Shown one piece after another: positions 26,401-35,201 of a DNA stretch of 64,000 nt. Origin of the DNA: Bacillota bacterium (GTDB taxonomy: Bacteria > Bacillota_I > Bacilli_A > Izemoplasmatales > UBA1188); NCBI GenBank assembly GCA_023410715.1, contig JAEYPN010000024.1, forward strand, positions 3,897 through 67,896, given 5' to 3'. The notes beneath the pieces are model-generated. The model saw only the letters and a list, made by a program, of their open reading frames with translations. It was not told the origin of the DNA and searched no databases. The position numbers were made by a program, and so were the translations under genes. Position 1 is the stretch's first letter; the number at the start of each line of letters is the position of its first letter.

Positions 26401-27958
26401 AAGGAATATTATTTCTCTTAAAACTTTCAATAATATGATCGACGTCAAATGAAGCGTTGTGACCAACTAAAATTGTTCCTTCTATAAATTTTGCAAATTT
26501 ACGTAAAACAATGTCTTCAGTATCAGCTTCTTTAACATCGCTATCAAAAATATGTGTTAATCTAGAAGTTGTCTCAGAAATTGGTTGTTTAGGATTGATG
26601 AATGTCGAAAACTCATCAATAACTTGTCCAGCTTTAATTTTTACTGCACCAATTTCAATAATTTTTTCAAAGTTCACAGATAAACCAGTAGTTTCTATAT
26701 CGAAGACAACATAAGTAGCTTCAGATAATAAGATATCTTTTTCATTTCTTGTAATATAAATACTATCATCATCGACAAAAGTAATCTCAAGTCCATAAAT
26801 AGGTTTAATAGGTGGCGTAGTTGAGCCTTTGGGAGGCTCTGTTAAATGAAACAAATCAGGGAAAGCTTGAACTGATCCATGGTCAGTAACCGCAATAGCT
26901 TTATGACCCCAGGCAATTGCTCTTTCGACATAATCAGCCATATCATTAACCCCGTCCTGCGATGACATCTTGGTATGTAGGTGTAGCTCTACTCGCTTTT
27001 CACTCATGTTATCAAGACGTTCATCTCTTTTAAAAGGGGTTGGTGCAAAGCTCATATTAGTAACTGTTAAAACGACCTCATTATAAAATTCGTTATAATC
27101 CGCATATGCTTGCATTTTAACTTTATAACCAACTTTAAGTTGGTCCATAAACTCGACTTCCTCTTTCGTACGAGCCCTCTTTTGACACTGAATAGAATCC
27201 GTTCCATCGTAGATAATCATGTTATATCTCTTACTATTTTTATCAATCGTCTTTGATTCAATTACTACAATTGTTCCTTCAATATAAAAATTAGCTTTAT
27301 CATATTTAGCTTTAAATTCCTGAAAATCATAATTAGTAATTGGAATATCTTTAATCTTTACAGGAAGACCATTTAATTCTCTATTTGCATATAAATAATC
27401 ATACTTTACTTCATTTTGCATCTTTTTCATTTCTTCTAAAGTAAAGCGATCATTTTCTCTAAAAATCTGATGACTTATTGACTCATTTTCATTCTGGCGA
27501 ACAATAATTTCTGAATTAATACCACTCTTAATTAAAATATCCTGGATTTCTTTTTTGTTTACCATCATAAATCCATCATCTGAAGCGACAGTAACTACAA
27601 TTTGATTAGTGTTATCATCATAATGCTTTTCATAATTATGAACGCACAAAAAACGAGGATTATCTAAAGAAATTTCATTGACGATATAGTTAAAATAATC
27701 CATAATTAATTTCTGATTAGTACTATCATAGATTACTTGATAATTAATTTCATCAATATTTGGTAATTTCTTTTTAAATATTTCCAGTTCTTTTGTAAAC
27801 TCAAAAAATATTTTTGGAGACACCATTTCCTTGCCATGAAAAATAAAACACATTACGTGTTTGCTTTTTTCGATTCGTGCTTCAACAAGTTCGAGTTTTT
27901 CATATAAATCATCATCGACATAGCCGATTACATTTACTATTCGATCTAAATTTTTCAT
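23474..27958 (-). CDS. polC: DNA polymerase III PolC
   Basis: A 1494-residue replicative polymerase specific to low-GC Gram-positives. An N-terminal domain and OB fold (about 215-310) come first. The PHP domain starts at ELHLHTKMSSQDGVND and is split by the inserted 3'-5' exonuclease (VVFDIETTGLS, with HNASFDVDHI and HHRAVYDAKAT). A zinc site with two Cys pairs (CPKC, CPVC) precedes the catalytic palm with PDIDLNFSGEY. Length matches Bacillus PolC (1437) with a modest excess. The start has GAGGTG upstream. It stands alone; its Bacillus neighbours proS and rseP are not visible. Confidence 0.97.
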   Translation of the reverse strand: MKNLDRIVNVIGYVDDDLYEKLELVEARIEKSKHVMCFIFHGKEMVSPKIFFEFTKELEIFKKKLPNIDEINYQVIYDSTNQKLIMDYFNYIVNEISLDNPRFLCVHNYEKHYDDNTNQIVVTVASDDGFMMVNKKEIQDILIKSGINSEIIVRQNENESISHQIFRENDRFTLEEMKKMQNEVKYDYLYANRELNGLPVKIKDIPITNYDFQEFKAKYDKANFYIEGTIVVIESKTIDKNSKRYNMIIYDGTDSIQCQKRARTKEEVEFMDQLKVGYKVKMQAYADYNEFYNEVVLTVTNMSFAPTPFKRDERLDNMSEKRVELHLHTKMSSQDGVNDMADYVERAIAWGHKAIAVTDHGSVQAFPDLFHLTEPPKGSTTPPIKPIYGLEITFVDDDSIYITRNEKDILLSEATYVVFDIETTGLSVNFEKIIEIGAVKIKAGQVIDEFSTFINPKQPISETTSRLTHIFDSDVKEADTEDIVLRKFAKFIEGTILVGHNASFDVDHIIESFKRNNIPYGNNPTIDTLVLAKVLYPDRDRYGLATLSKMLKVELSQHHRAVYDAKATSEIFLHEIAKLKELGIKKHNHINLMIDKKKSFKYPYPNHINLLVKTDKGLYNLFKLLSDASTTYFYKEPKLLKSQLLKNHEGILVGTGCRNSYFFEIALNKSEEDLRKIITFYDYIELQPLSSFEYYKESMSNYKYQLQTTYKKIIRLAKEYGILVVATGDVHQLKKEDTIYREVLVQSPIVGGGKHYLSGSVVPSEYFMTTEEMLAQFDFLGDNLAYEIVVTNTNILADNIEYVKAFKPSMYAPTDDFLSSRGIPSIERKVEAMVKERAEKLYGDLLPGIVKDRLDKEMNAIKLYKYSTIYFISHLLVKKSNDDGYLVGSRGSVGSSIVATFLDITEVNPLPPHYVCPKCRFSSFKMTEEEKRRYGVKSDEIKLQTILDTVESGFDLPDEYCPVCGELLRRDGHDIPFETFLGFKGDKVPDIDLNFSGEYQGVVHNYIRELFGNNYAFRAGTIGTCAAKTAFAMVTDYVNLKNEKLIKEGLEPITLRRAEKERLAMQIEGSKRTSGQHPGGIVVVPNNHQIYEVTPVQYPGDSKDTSWRTTHFDYHSFENNLFKLDVLGHDDPTVIKYLMTFVEKDPLDFPFTKAKDIPVNDKNVYQLLSSTDIIGIKKEEINSEVVSFGVPEFGTDFVRGMLTETKPQTFAELVKISGLSHGTDVWFSNAQDLVSGKNKELPKIDFKDIIGCRDDIMVDLISYGMPNNIAFEIMEFVRKGKALKDKAKWEKYAEIMNEYKIPKWYIWSCSKIQYMFPKAHATAYVIMAMRIAWFKLYRPIYFYSAYLSKRAVSFDVDAFMGGKDGIIRKIEEIQEKGKLATEKESDLVTVLQIALEMHLRGFSFKPIDIEKSEAKDFMVSEDKKSLILPFIVLDSLGDSGAFSIVNARNERPFLTKEDFKQRAKVSTKIFEKLDSLGAFKDLPEDSQIRFDLEF

Positions 27959-28033
27959 ATTTCACCTCTAACACATTTTAATTATAACATAATATAATTA
28001 TTTAAAAAACTTTTTTAAATAACAATTAAGGAA

Positions 28034-28064
28034 TAAAAAAATCTATAAGGTTTTACCTCATAGA
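28034..28064 (-). terminator. Terminator after rpoZ
   Basis: Minus-strand stem TCTATGAGGT/ACCTTATAGA (one G-U pair) with three-base loop, then seven Ts. Confidence 0.8.
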
Positions 28065-28068
28065 ATTT

Positions 28069-28296
28069 TTATTTTTCTTCATTTTCAAATTCGATATGAA
28101 CTTTATCTTGAGCAATTTCTTCTAAAGCAACACCAACTGGTTTAGCGCATTTAACGTCAACAGATGTAAACCCATCCTGTTGAATTATTTTTGCCCTCTT
28201 AGCTGCTGTGTATGCTAATTTATATTTAGAATCAATCTTAGTCAAAAGTTCATCGATTGAAGGATATCTTAATCCTTCTTTATTCTTTTCCGCCAT
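28069..28296 (-). CDS. rpoZ: RNA polymerase omega subunit
   Basis: A 75-residue protein. RYPSIDELLTKIDSKYKLAYTAAKRA is the conserved omega core, with a downstream KPVGVALEEIAQDKV. Omega supports assembly of the beta' subunit. Its ATG overlaps the last base of the gmk stop (TAATG), the usual gmk-rpoZ pairing. A terminator follows. Confidence 0.95.
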   Translation of the reverse strand: MAEKNKEGLRYPSIDELLTKIDSKYKLAYTAAKRAKIIQQDGFTSVDVKCAKPVGVALEEIAQDKVHIEFENEEK

Positions 28297-28916
28297 TATT
28301 TGCCCTCCAACATTTCATAATATTTGTTTATACTTCTTTTAGTCTTTGCATGTTCTGCGCGAATTATAGCCACAATCCGATCAGCTGCATTTTCTACCGA
28401 GTCATTTACTACAATATAATCATATTTATATGCAAGTTTAAATTCTCTTTCAGCCTTTTCAATTCGTTTTCTAATTGTTTCTAAGTCTTCGGTCCCGCGC
28501 GATCTTAATCTCTCAAATAAGGCATCTTTTGTTGGTGGCACAATAAAAATTGTGATGGCATCAACCATTTTTTCTCTTACTTGTTGTGCCCCTTGAACTT
28601 CGATTTCCATTATTACTTCTTTTCCCTCATTTAATTGCTTTTCAATTTTATCCAGAGGGGTTCCATAATAATTTCCCACAAATTCAGCATATTCCAAAAA
28701 TTTTCCTTCTTTAATTCTCTTTTCAAACTCTTCCCTTGAGACGAAATAATAATCTACGCCTTCCACTTCTCCTGGACGCATTGGCCTGGTAGTCATTGAT
28801 ACTGAATACACGAAATTATGTCCAGTGATATTCATCAACGTTTTTCTGACTGTTCCTTTACCGACGCCTGATGGACCACTTAAAACTACCAATAATCCAC
28901 GATCATTTAGCTTCAA
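28296..28916 (-). CDS. gmk: Guanylate kinase
   Basis: A 206-residue kinase converting GMP to GDP. P-loop LSGPSGVGKGT, GMP-binding SVSMTTRPMRPGE and GVDYYFVSREEF are all present, as is the lid segment LRSRGTED. The start codon is TTG with GAGGTG upstream; no ATG lies nearby. In Bacillus the (p)ppGpp-sensitive gmk sits in the same remA-gmk-rpoZ order, divergent from yloA (rqcH); here rqcH is divergent too, but remA is missing. Confidence 0.97.
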   Translation of the reverse strand: MKLNDRGLLVVLSGPSGVGKGTVRKTLMNITGHNFVYSVSMTTRPMRPGEVEGVDYYFVSREEFEKRIKEGKFLEYAEFVGNYYGTPLDKIEKQLNEGKEVIMEIEVQGAQQVREKMVDAITIFIVPPTKDALFERLRSRGTEDLETIRKRIEKAEREFKLAYKYDYIVVNDSVENAADRIVAIIRAEHAKTKRSINKYYEMLEGK

Positions 28917-29147
28917 GATTTCACCTCGCTATAAATTATATATACAATATAATACCATATAATTAGTGTTTTTCAACATTTGAAAATGCTTTTTTCTAAT
29001 TAAATTATTTTTTTAGCGTAATTTTAAAAAATATTTTATTTATTTATATATAAATTTATCTATATTTCTTTTTAATTTTTAATTAAGTCGAGATAAATCA
29101 TCTTTGGTTTTAAGTTAAAAAATGATATAATCTTTATGGTGATCATT

Positions 29148-30785
29148 ATGGGCTTAGATGCTTTATTTTTAACAAAACTAAAAGATGAACTAAAAAACAA
29201 ACTAGAAACTGGTAAGATTTCTAAAATATATCAATTCAATAAAACGGATTTTCTATTTGATATTCGCTGTTTTAAAAATAATTATTCTTTGCATTTATCT
29301 GTTGATCCTACATATCCAAAACTTTATCTAACAAGCGAAAAATTTGATAAGCCTTATGCACCACCTGGGTTTTGTATGCTGCTTAGAAAATATTTAGAAA
29401 GTGGAACAATTGAAGAAATTAGTCTTTTAAATAATGACAGAATTGTCGCTTTTAAGATTTCAAAGATAAATGAATTAGAAGACACTTCTTATAAATATTT
29501 AATTGTTGAACTTTTTGGTCGTCGGTCAAATTTAATTCTTTTAGATGATGATATGACAATTCTTGATTGTATCAAACATTTATCGCCTTTTGAATCAACA
29601 AGGACAATTACAACTGGCGCAAAATACACATACCCAGATCAGGATAAGATTCCTTTTAATGATTATGAACAAATAAAAAATATAGATTTAAATAATATGA
29701 CCGAACAATATTTATTTGATCATATTTCTGGTCTTTCTAAACCATTTATTAGCTATATAGTAAAAAATTATCAACTAACTAATTCATTTATTGATTATTA
29801 TCAAAGTTTAATAAACAAATATCAGCCTTCTATATCATCTGATTTTAAAGACTTCTATTATTTTGATGTATTTAATTCTTCACTATATTTCTCTAATTTA
29901 AATGAAATGCTAGATAGGTTTTATCTAGAAATAACCAAACGTTCTTTAATTAGCAAAGCTTATCAACCAGTTTACACTGTTGTTAAGAGAAATTATGATC
30001 ATTTAAACAAGAAACTTTTGAAAATAAATTCAGATATTAATCAGGCTCAAAACTATGATGAATTAAGAGTAATGGGTGAGCTTCTTATATCAAACATTAA
30101 TGCCCCATCAAATAGTAGAGCAATTAGTGTTTTTAATTACTATACAAACCAAGATATAGAGATTATAATTGACCAATCATTAAGCATTAAGCAAAATGCT
30201 AATAAGTATTTTAAAAAATATAAAAAACTAAAAATTAGTTTAGAATACTTAGCTAAAGAAAAAGCTAAGTGTGAAAACGAAAAACGTTATTTTGAAAGCC
30301 TATTATCGCAGCTTGAGAAAGCTTCGCTAAATGATGTTTTAGAAATGGAAATTGAACTTATTAATTTAGGCTATATGCCTAAAAAAGTTAAGAAACAAAA
30401 AATAATTAAACTTAATTATGATGTTTATCAAAATGATGAAGGTGTCTTATTCTATGTTGGAAAAAATAACATGCAAAATGACTTTTTAACTAATAAATTT
30501 GCTAAACCATTTGATATGTGGTTTCATATAAAAAATGCCCCTGGTTCTCATGTGATACTTAGAGGTGAACTAAATGAGAAATCGATTAGACAAGCTGCAA
30601 ATCTAGCTGCGTTATTCTCATCTTATTCATCATCTACTAGCGTCGCAGTTGATTATACTGAAGTCAAAAATATTAAAAAGATTCCTGGTCAATTGGGATG
30701 CTTTGTCACATATTCAACAAATAAGACAATTTATATTGATCCAGATATTTCATTAGTAAATAATGATTTAAAAAAAGGTAAATAA
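29148..30785 (+). CDS. rqcH: Ribosome quality control protein RqcH (NFACT; FbpA/YloA)
   Basis: A 545-residue NFACT protein. The N-terminal NFACT-N domain begins MGLDALFLTKLKDEL and includes DIRCFKNNYSLHLSVDPTYP. Helix-hairpin and coiled-coil regions (about 260-410) follow. The C-terminal NFACT-R domain has PFDMWFHIKNAPGSHVIL and PGQLGCFVTYSTNKTI. RqcH binds obstructed 50S subunits and recruits tRNA-Ala to add C-terminal alanine tails for degradation; older names come from fibronectin binding. I place the start at 29148, with GGTGAT seven bases upstream. A -10 TATAAT at 29126-29131 implies a leader of about ten bases. Confidence 0.93.
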   Translation: MGLDALFLTKLKDELKNKLETGKISKIYQFNKTDFLFDIRCFKNNYSLHLSVDPTYPKLYLTSEKFDKPYAPPGFCMLLRKYLESGTIEEISLLNNDRIVAFKISKINELEDTSYKYLIVELFGRRSNLILLDDDMTILDCIKHLSPFESTRTITTGAKYTYPDQDKIPFNDYEQIKNIDLNNMTEQYLFDHISGLSKPFISYIVKNYQLTNSFIDYYQSLINKYQPSISSDFKDFYYFDVFNSSLYFSNLNEMLDRFYLEITKRSLISKAYQPVYTVVKRNYDHLNKKLLKINSDINQAQNYDELRVMGELLISNINAPSNSRAISVFNYYTNQDIEIIIDQSLSIKQNANKYFKKYKKLKISLEYLAKEKAKCENEKRYFESLLSQLEKASLNDVLEMEIELINLGYMPKKVKKQKIIKLNYDVYQNDEGVLFYVGKNNMQNDFLTNKFAKPFDMWFHIKNAPGSHVILRGELNEKSIRQAANLAALFSSYSSSTSVAVDYTEVKNIKKIPGQLGCFVTYSTNKTIYIDPDISLVNNDLKKGK

Positions 30786-30787
30786 AA

Positions 30788-30822
30788 AATGGCACGAATT
30801 TAAAAATCGTGCCATTATTTTT
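30788..30822. terminator. Bidirectional terminator between rqcH and the GDPD-like gene
   Basis: Stem AATGGCACGA/TCGTGCCATT with nine-base loop and T or A tracts on both sides. The two converging genes share it. Confidence 0.85.
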
Positions 30823-30827
30823 TATCT

Positions 30828-32024
30828 TTAGTCCGCTTTTTTAGTAGTACTACTTGAAGATACTGGTTTTTTAGTTGTTGTCGTTGTTGTTTTATTAAAC
30901 TCTGTTGTCGCATCAGTATTAATTGTTGCAATCGCGCGATTTAAAGTTTCTGGATAATGTGAGACAAATCCATCAACACCATTTATTAATAACTTTTTCA
31001 TCATTTCTTGAGTCTCAGAAATTTTTGCATTTCTTTCATCATTTGTTAAGTTATAATCCACATCACTATTTGAAATATCCACAATTACTGAAACATTTAA
31101 CTTATGAAGACGACTAACTACCTTCTTATTATATAGTTTATCAATCTCTGATTTTTCATTTAAAACTAAAACTGGATGTTTAACATTATAGAATTTCGCA
31201 GTGTTTCTTGAAATACGATTTATAAATTTTGTTGCTTCAGCTTCAGTGTATGTTCTATTTAGTTTAGAATAATTTGCATTATTATCAATAATATCTGCCA
31301 CTTTATCTGATGGATTATAAATCAAAATTCTTGTTGCAGATGAAGATAAGCCACTTAATAAATCTAAAATTACTTTAATATCTTCTTCTTCAGTTTCGCT
31401 TATTTCCACAAAATATTTTAATCCAGAAAAATCAGTTTTATATGTTCTTTCAAATTCTAAAACTTGACAAGATGTTAACCCAAAATCATATGTTCCATCT
31501 GTATAAGGATTAGTTCCATCGCTATTTAAATGTCCTTTACAAATGTTAAAGTTTTGAAGTTCCAATAACGTGTAATCTTTTACTGTCTTATTTTTTTGTT
31601 CATCTAAACGAGTTAATTCATATAAGTTGCCACCATCATTAATAACTACTGAATTATTTTTCGTTACAGCTAGTGGAACTTTAGTATAGCGGTATGTATA
31701 TGTTTTACCAGTAAAGTAAATTGATGAATTATCTATATCTTTTAGAGCTTCCTTAGTAAAAGCAGCTTTAGTTTTAACCTCTGTTCCACCATATTTAGTA
31801 ATATCATAAATATTTCCAGCAACAACATTAATCGGTATGATCTTTGTTGCGGTTGTAGCATTTTGAGCTTGATCAGCTCTTAAAAAGTTATTTGTGCTTT
31901 TAAACTTTTTAGTTGGGACTATGGAAATTGCGACTACGATAAATAATACAGTTAAAATTATTAAAAAGCTTTTTTTAACAACTCTTACTGTTTTATCATA
32001 ATTACCAGTACTATTTGTCTTCAT
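30828..32024 (-). CDS. Membrane-anchored, degenerate GDPD-like protein
   Basis: A 398-residue protein with one hydrophobic segment near residues 19-38, so the rest is probably outside the cell. Glycerophosphodiester phosphodiesterase-like signals remain: the order VPLAVTKNNSVVINDGGNLYEL, then VKDYTLLELQNF, and the C-terminal GVDGFVSHYPETLNRAI, which matches GVDGxxTDYP. The HRG start and the catalytic His-Asp pair (HD) are not found; the latter reads ND. It is therefore likely catalytically dead or binding only. The tail is Thr/Ser/Lys-rich. It lies nine bases downstream of thrS and is thus under the Thr T-box. The family call is an inference. Confidence 0.6.
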   Translation of the reverse strand: MKTNSTGNYDKTVRVVKKSFLIILTVLFIVVAISIVPTKKFKSTNNFLRADQAQNATTATKIIPINVVAGNIYDITKYGGTEVKTKAAFTKEALKDIDNSSIYFTGKTYTYRYTKVPLAVTKNNSVVINDGGNLYELTRLDEQKNKTVKDYTLLELQNFNICKGHLNSDGTNPYTDGTYDFGLTSCQVLEFERTYKTDFSGLKYFVEISETEEEDIKVILDLLSGLSSSATRILIYNPSDKVADIIDNNANYSKLNRTYTEAEATKFINRISRNTAKFYNVKHPVLVLNEKSEIDKLYNKKVVSRLHKLNVSVIVDISNSDVDYNLTNDERNAKISETQEMMKKLLINGVDGFVSHYPETLNRAIATINTDATTEFNKTTTTTTKKPVSSSSTTKKAD

Positions 32025-32032
32025 CTTCTCAC

Positions 32033-33940
32033 CTATTTTTTATTATTTATTACATCTTTAATTAAGCTTACAAATTCGTCTAAAGTTACAGTAACTTGTT
32101 CTTGTGAACCATATTTTCTATATGTTACTAGGTTCCCTTCTTTTTCTTTATCTCCTAAAACTAATTGATATGGAATTTTTAAAGTTTGTGCTTCACGGAT
32201 CTTATAAGAAAGTTTTTCATCACGTAAGTCATCTTCAACACGAATACCGTTATCCATTAATAATTTCATAACTATATTAGAATATTCACCATGAAATTCA
32301 TTGTTTACAGGAATAACTTTTACTTGAACTGGAGCTAGCCAAGTAGGGAAGGCACCAGCGTAGTGTTCAATTAAGATACCAATAAATCTTTCGATTGAAC
32401 CAAATAAGGCACGGTGTAACATAACTGGTCTTTTCTTTTCGCCATTTGCGTCAATGTATGTTAAGTCAAATCTTTCAGGTAAATTCATATCTAATTGAAT
32501 TGTTCCACATTGCCAAATACGATTCATGGAATCACGAAGCTTAAAATCTAGTTTTGGACCATAGAAAGCTCCATCACCAGGATTAACTTTGTATGTTTTG
32601 CCAATTGATTCACAAGCTTGTGCTAAAGCTTTTTCAGCTTTATCCCAAACTTCGATTGTACCAATATATTTATCTAGTGGTCTTGTTGATAACTCAATAT
32701 GGTATGATAAGCCAAATATTGAATACATATATTCATATAATTTAATTAATTTACCTACTTCTTCAACAATTTGGTTTTCCGTCATAAAGATATGTGCATC
32801 ATCTTGAGTAAAATTACGAACTCTAAATAAACCATTTAAAGCGCCGCTTGCTTCATGACGATGAACAAGTCCTAATTCTCCAACCTTAAGTGGAAAATCT
32901 TTGTAAGAATGGATTGAATGTTTGTAAACAAGCATTCCACCAGGACAGTTCATTGGCTTAATAGCAAATTCATTATCATCAATCTTTGATGTATACATAT
33001 TCTCGCGATAATTTGACCAGTGTCCACTTATTTCCCATAACTCTTTATTTAACATAATTGGAGTTTGAATTAATTGATATCCTTCTTTTAAATGAACTTT
33101 ATACCAGAAACTTTCTAACTCACGGCGTAAAATCATGCCTTTTGGTAACCAGAATGGGAATCCTGGTCCAAATTCTGATAACATGAATAAGTCTAATTCT
33201 TTTCCAAGTCTTCTATGATCGCGTTTTTTTCTTTCTTCAAGATTTTTTAAATGGTTTTCTAATTCTTCTTTGCTAAAGAAGCTTACACCATAAATACGTT
33301 GAAGTTGGTTTCTTGTCGCATCACCACGCCAGTAAGCACCGGCAATTGATAAAAGCTTAACAAATTGTATAAACTTTGTATTAGGCAAATGTGGTCCACG
33401 ACATAAATCCATAAAATTACCTTGTGTATAATATGAAATATCTTCACCTTCAGGTAATTCAGAAATTAATTCAACCTTATATTCATCATTTTTGAATAAT
33501 TCTAAAGCTTCAACTTTAGTTGCTCTATGACGCTTAATTTCATGAGCTCCTTGTGCAATTCTAATCATTTCTTTTTCAATCTTACTTAAATCAGCCTCAG
33601 TAAGTTGTACTCCACCTAAATCGATGTCATAATAAAAGCCTTCTTCAATAGCAGGTCCAACTCCAAATTTTGCATTTGGATATAAACTTTTTACAGCTTG
33701 GGCTAATAAGTGAGCAGTTGAATGGTTAAGAATTTGAAAAGCTTCAGGTGATTCCTTAGTAATGATTTCTAAATTAACATCCTCATTAATCACATAATCA
33801 CTATCAACTAGCTTTTCAAAATTTATCTTGCCTGCTAAGCATTTTTTCTTAAGTGAAACACTTAATTCTTCAGCAATTTCTATTACTGATTTTGCTTCAT
33901 TAAATTCTTTTTTAAAACCGTCTTTAAATGTAACAATCAT
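32033..33940 (-). CDS. thrS: Threonyl-tRNA synthetase
   Basis: A 635-residue class II synthetase. It has the TGS domain (about 1-62), the editing domain with HSTAHLLAQAV, catalytic motifs PMNCPGGML (zinc Cys) and RHEASGALNGLFRVR, GDGAFYGPKLDF, and the C-terminal anticodon-binding domain. Length is normal. It is the first gene after a T-box leader and promoter, and is followed at nine bases by the GDPD-like gene. dnaI lies upstream of the leader, as in Bacillus. Confidence 0.97.
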   Translation of the reverse strand: MIVTFKDGFKKEFNEAKSVIEIAEELSVSLKKKCLAGKINFEKLVDSDYVINEDVNLEIITKESPEAFQILNHSTAHLLAQAVKSLYPNAKFGVGPAIEEGFYYDIDLGGVQLTEADLSKIEKEMIRIAQGAHEIKRHRATKVEALELFKNDEYKVELISELPEGEDISYYTQGNFMDLCRGPHLPNTKFIQFVKLLSIAGAYWRGDATRNQLQRIYGVSFFSKEELENHLKNLEERKKRDHRRLGKELDLFMLSEFGPGFPFWLPKGMILRRELESFWYKVHLKEGYQLIQTPIMLNKELWEISGHWSNYRENMYTSKIDDNEFAIKPMNCPGGMLVYKHSIHSYKDFPLKVGELGLVHRHEASGALNGLFRVRNFTQDDAHIFMTENQIVEEVGKLIKLYEYMYSIFGLSYHIELSTRPLDKYIGTIEVWDKAEKALAQACESIGKTYKVNPGDGAFYGPKLDFKLRDSMNRIWQCGTIQLDMNLPERFDLTYIDANGEKKRPVMLHRALFGSIERFIGILIEHYAGAFPTWLAPVQVKVIPVNNEFHGEYSNIVMKLLMDNGIRVEDDLRDEKLSYKIREAQTLKIPYQLVLGDKEKEGNLVTYRKYGSQEQVTVTLDEFVSLIKDVINNKK

Positions 33941-33960
33941 TGTTATTACCTCTTTCTATA

Positions 33961-34172
33961 AAAAAATCGTCCTTATTAAAAGGACGAAATAGTTCCGTGG
34001 TGCCACCTTAATTCTAGAGATCTTCTCTAGCTCTAAACGTTAACGCCGTCCTACGTAGTAGTTTTTTTACTATGCTCCAAGAGAGTAACTATTAAACATC
34101 CTTAAGTAGCTTACACCGTCCTACTCTCGCTTTGAATTTAAATTTAATAATCATATTCTTTTCATTGCTTAT
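33961..34172 (-). promoter_or_regulatory. T-box riboswitch for thrS
   Basis: The minus strand has the T-box AAGGTGGCACCACGG (near 33995-34009) and a terminator CGTCCTT/AAGGACG followed by Ts (33961-33987). By alignment with the tyrS leader (specifier then CT-TTGGAG), the specifier is ACT, a Thr codon (plus 34084-34086). The discrimination between ACT and neighbouring triplets is by position only. Confidence 0.92.
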
Positions 34173-34178
34173 ATTACT

Positions 34179-34206
34179 ATTATATAGTAAAAATAAATTT
34201 TGTCAA
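34179..34206 (-). promoter_or_regulatory. Promoter of thrS
   Basis: Minus-strand -35 TTGACA (34201-34206), 16-base spacer, -10 TATAAT (34179-34184). Confidence 0.8.
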
Positions 34207-34270
34207 TATAAAAGATTTAGGCTTGCTTGTTTAAACTAAGATAAACAAAAAATAAATCTTTATTCTTTAA

Positions 34271-35191
34271 TTAAAAATTTTGGGGTCTAACTGGTTTTTT
34301 TGTTAGTTCAAATTCTACGGTTAAGTCTTTGATTCTTTCGTATATTCTAAGTGACCTAACGGTCTCTTCTTTACTACCATCACGCCGATACTGATTACGT
34401 AAATCATCAATTGATAAATTTGATGAAAAGAAGGTTGGAAGTTCTTCTAAAAGACGATATTGTAGAATAGGTCCTAAAACCTCATCTCTAATATATTGAC
34501 TAATAGATTCACCACCAATATCATCAAGCATTAAAATTTCTATTTCCTTAAGCTGTTGAATCATTTCTTCTAAGTTACCCTTATCAATACACGATTTTAA
34601 TTCGCGCGATAAATCCGGGTAATAGGCGAACATAACTTTATGTCCTTTTTTCGTTAGTTCGTTACATAAAGCTGCTAAAATATACGTTTTACCTGTACCA
34701 TACATTCCCGATATATAAATACCCTTCATCGGTTCTTCTTTTGAATAAAAAGCCAAGAATCTTGTTAAATATTTATTTATTTCTTTTCTTTCTTCATTTA
34801 TTAAGTATAGATCATCAAATGAAGCATTCAAGACCTTTTTGGGAATATATAATGAATTCAAGTTTTCGTTAGTCGCTTCTTTTTTTACAATTTGGCTTAA
34901 ATACTGACAAGGATAATAAAGAATTTTTACCCTATCATTTGATAGTGCAAGTTCTGATGAATAACCCTTATTGGCATTTTTACAGTTTTGAAGACCTAGA
35001 CATTCTTTACAATTTTCTTTTTCTTCAAGAAATAGTAAAAAGCGATTAACTGCTTCTTCGATTTGATAACCATTTAAATCATTATTGGCTACAAATGATT
35101 TGATATCTTCATTTTCTAATAACTCATCAATTTGTTCATCAATTTTTTTTAAATTGTTATTAAGTTTTATATTTGTATCAAATTTGATCAT
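34271..35191 (-). CDS. dnaI: Helicase loader DnaI
   Basis: A 306-residue AAA+ ATPase that loads the replicative helicase. The N-terminal part has a Cys cluster (CKECLGLQNC and later YYPC) forming a zinc site. The core has Walker A SGMYGTGKT and Walker B ILMLDDIGGES. The arginine-rich end RDGSKEETVRSLR contains the expected sensor/arginine-finger region. It follows dnaB by 11 bases; the pair works with DnaD. Confidence 0.95.
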   Translation of the reverse strand: MIKFDTNIKLNNNLKKIDEQIDELLENEDIKSFVANNDLNGYQIEEAVNRFLLFLEEKENCKECLGLQNCKNANKGYSSELALSNDRVKILYYPCQYLSQIVKKEATNENLNSLYIPKKVLNASFDDLYLINEERKEINKYLTRFLAFYSKEEPMKGIYISGMYGTGKTYILAALCNELTKKGHKVMFAYYPDLSRELKSCIDKGNLEEMIQQLKEIEILMLDDIGGESISQYIRDEVLGPILQYRLLEELPTFFSSNLSIDDLRNQYRRDGSKEETVRSLRIYERIKDLTVEFELTKKPVRPQNF

Positions 35192-35201
35192 TTTCTCACC
35201 C

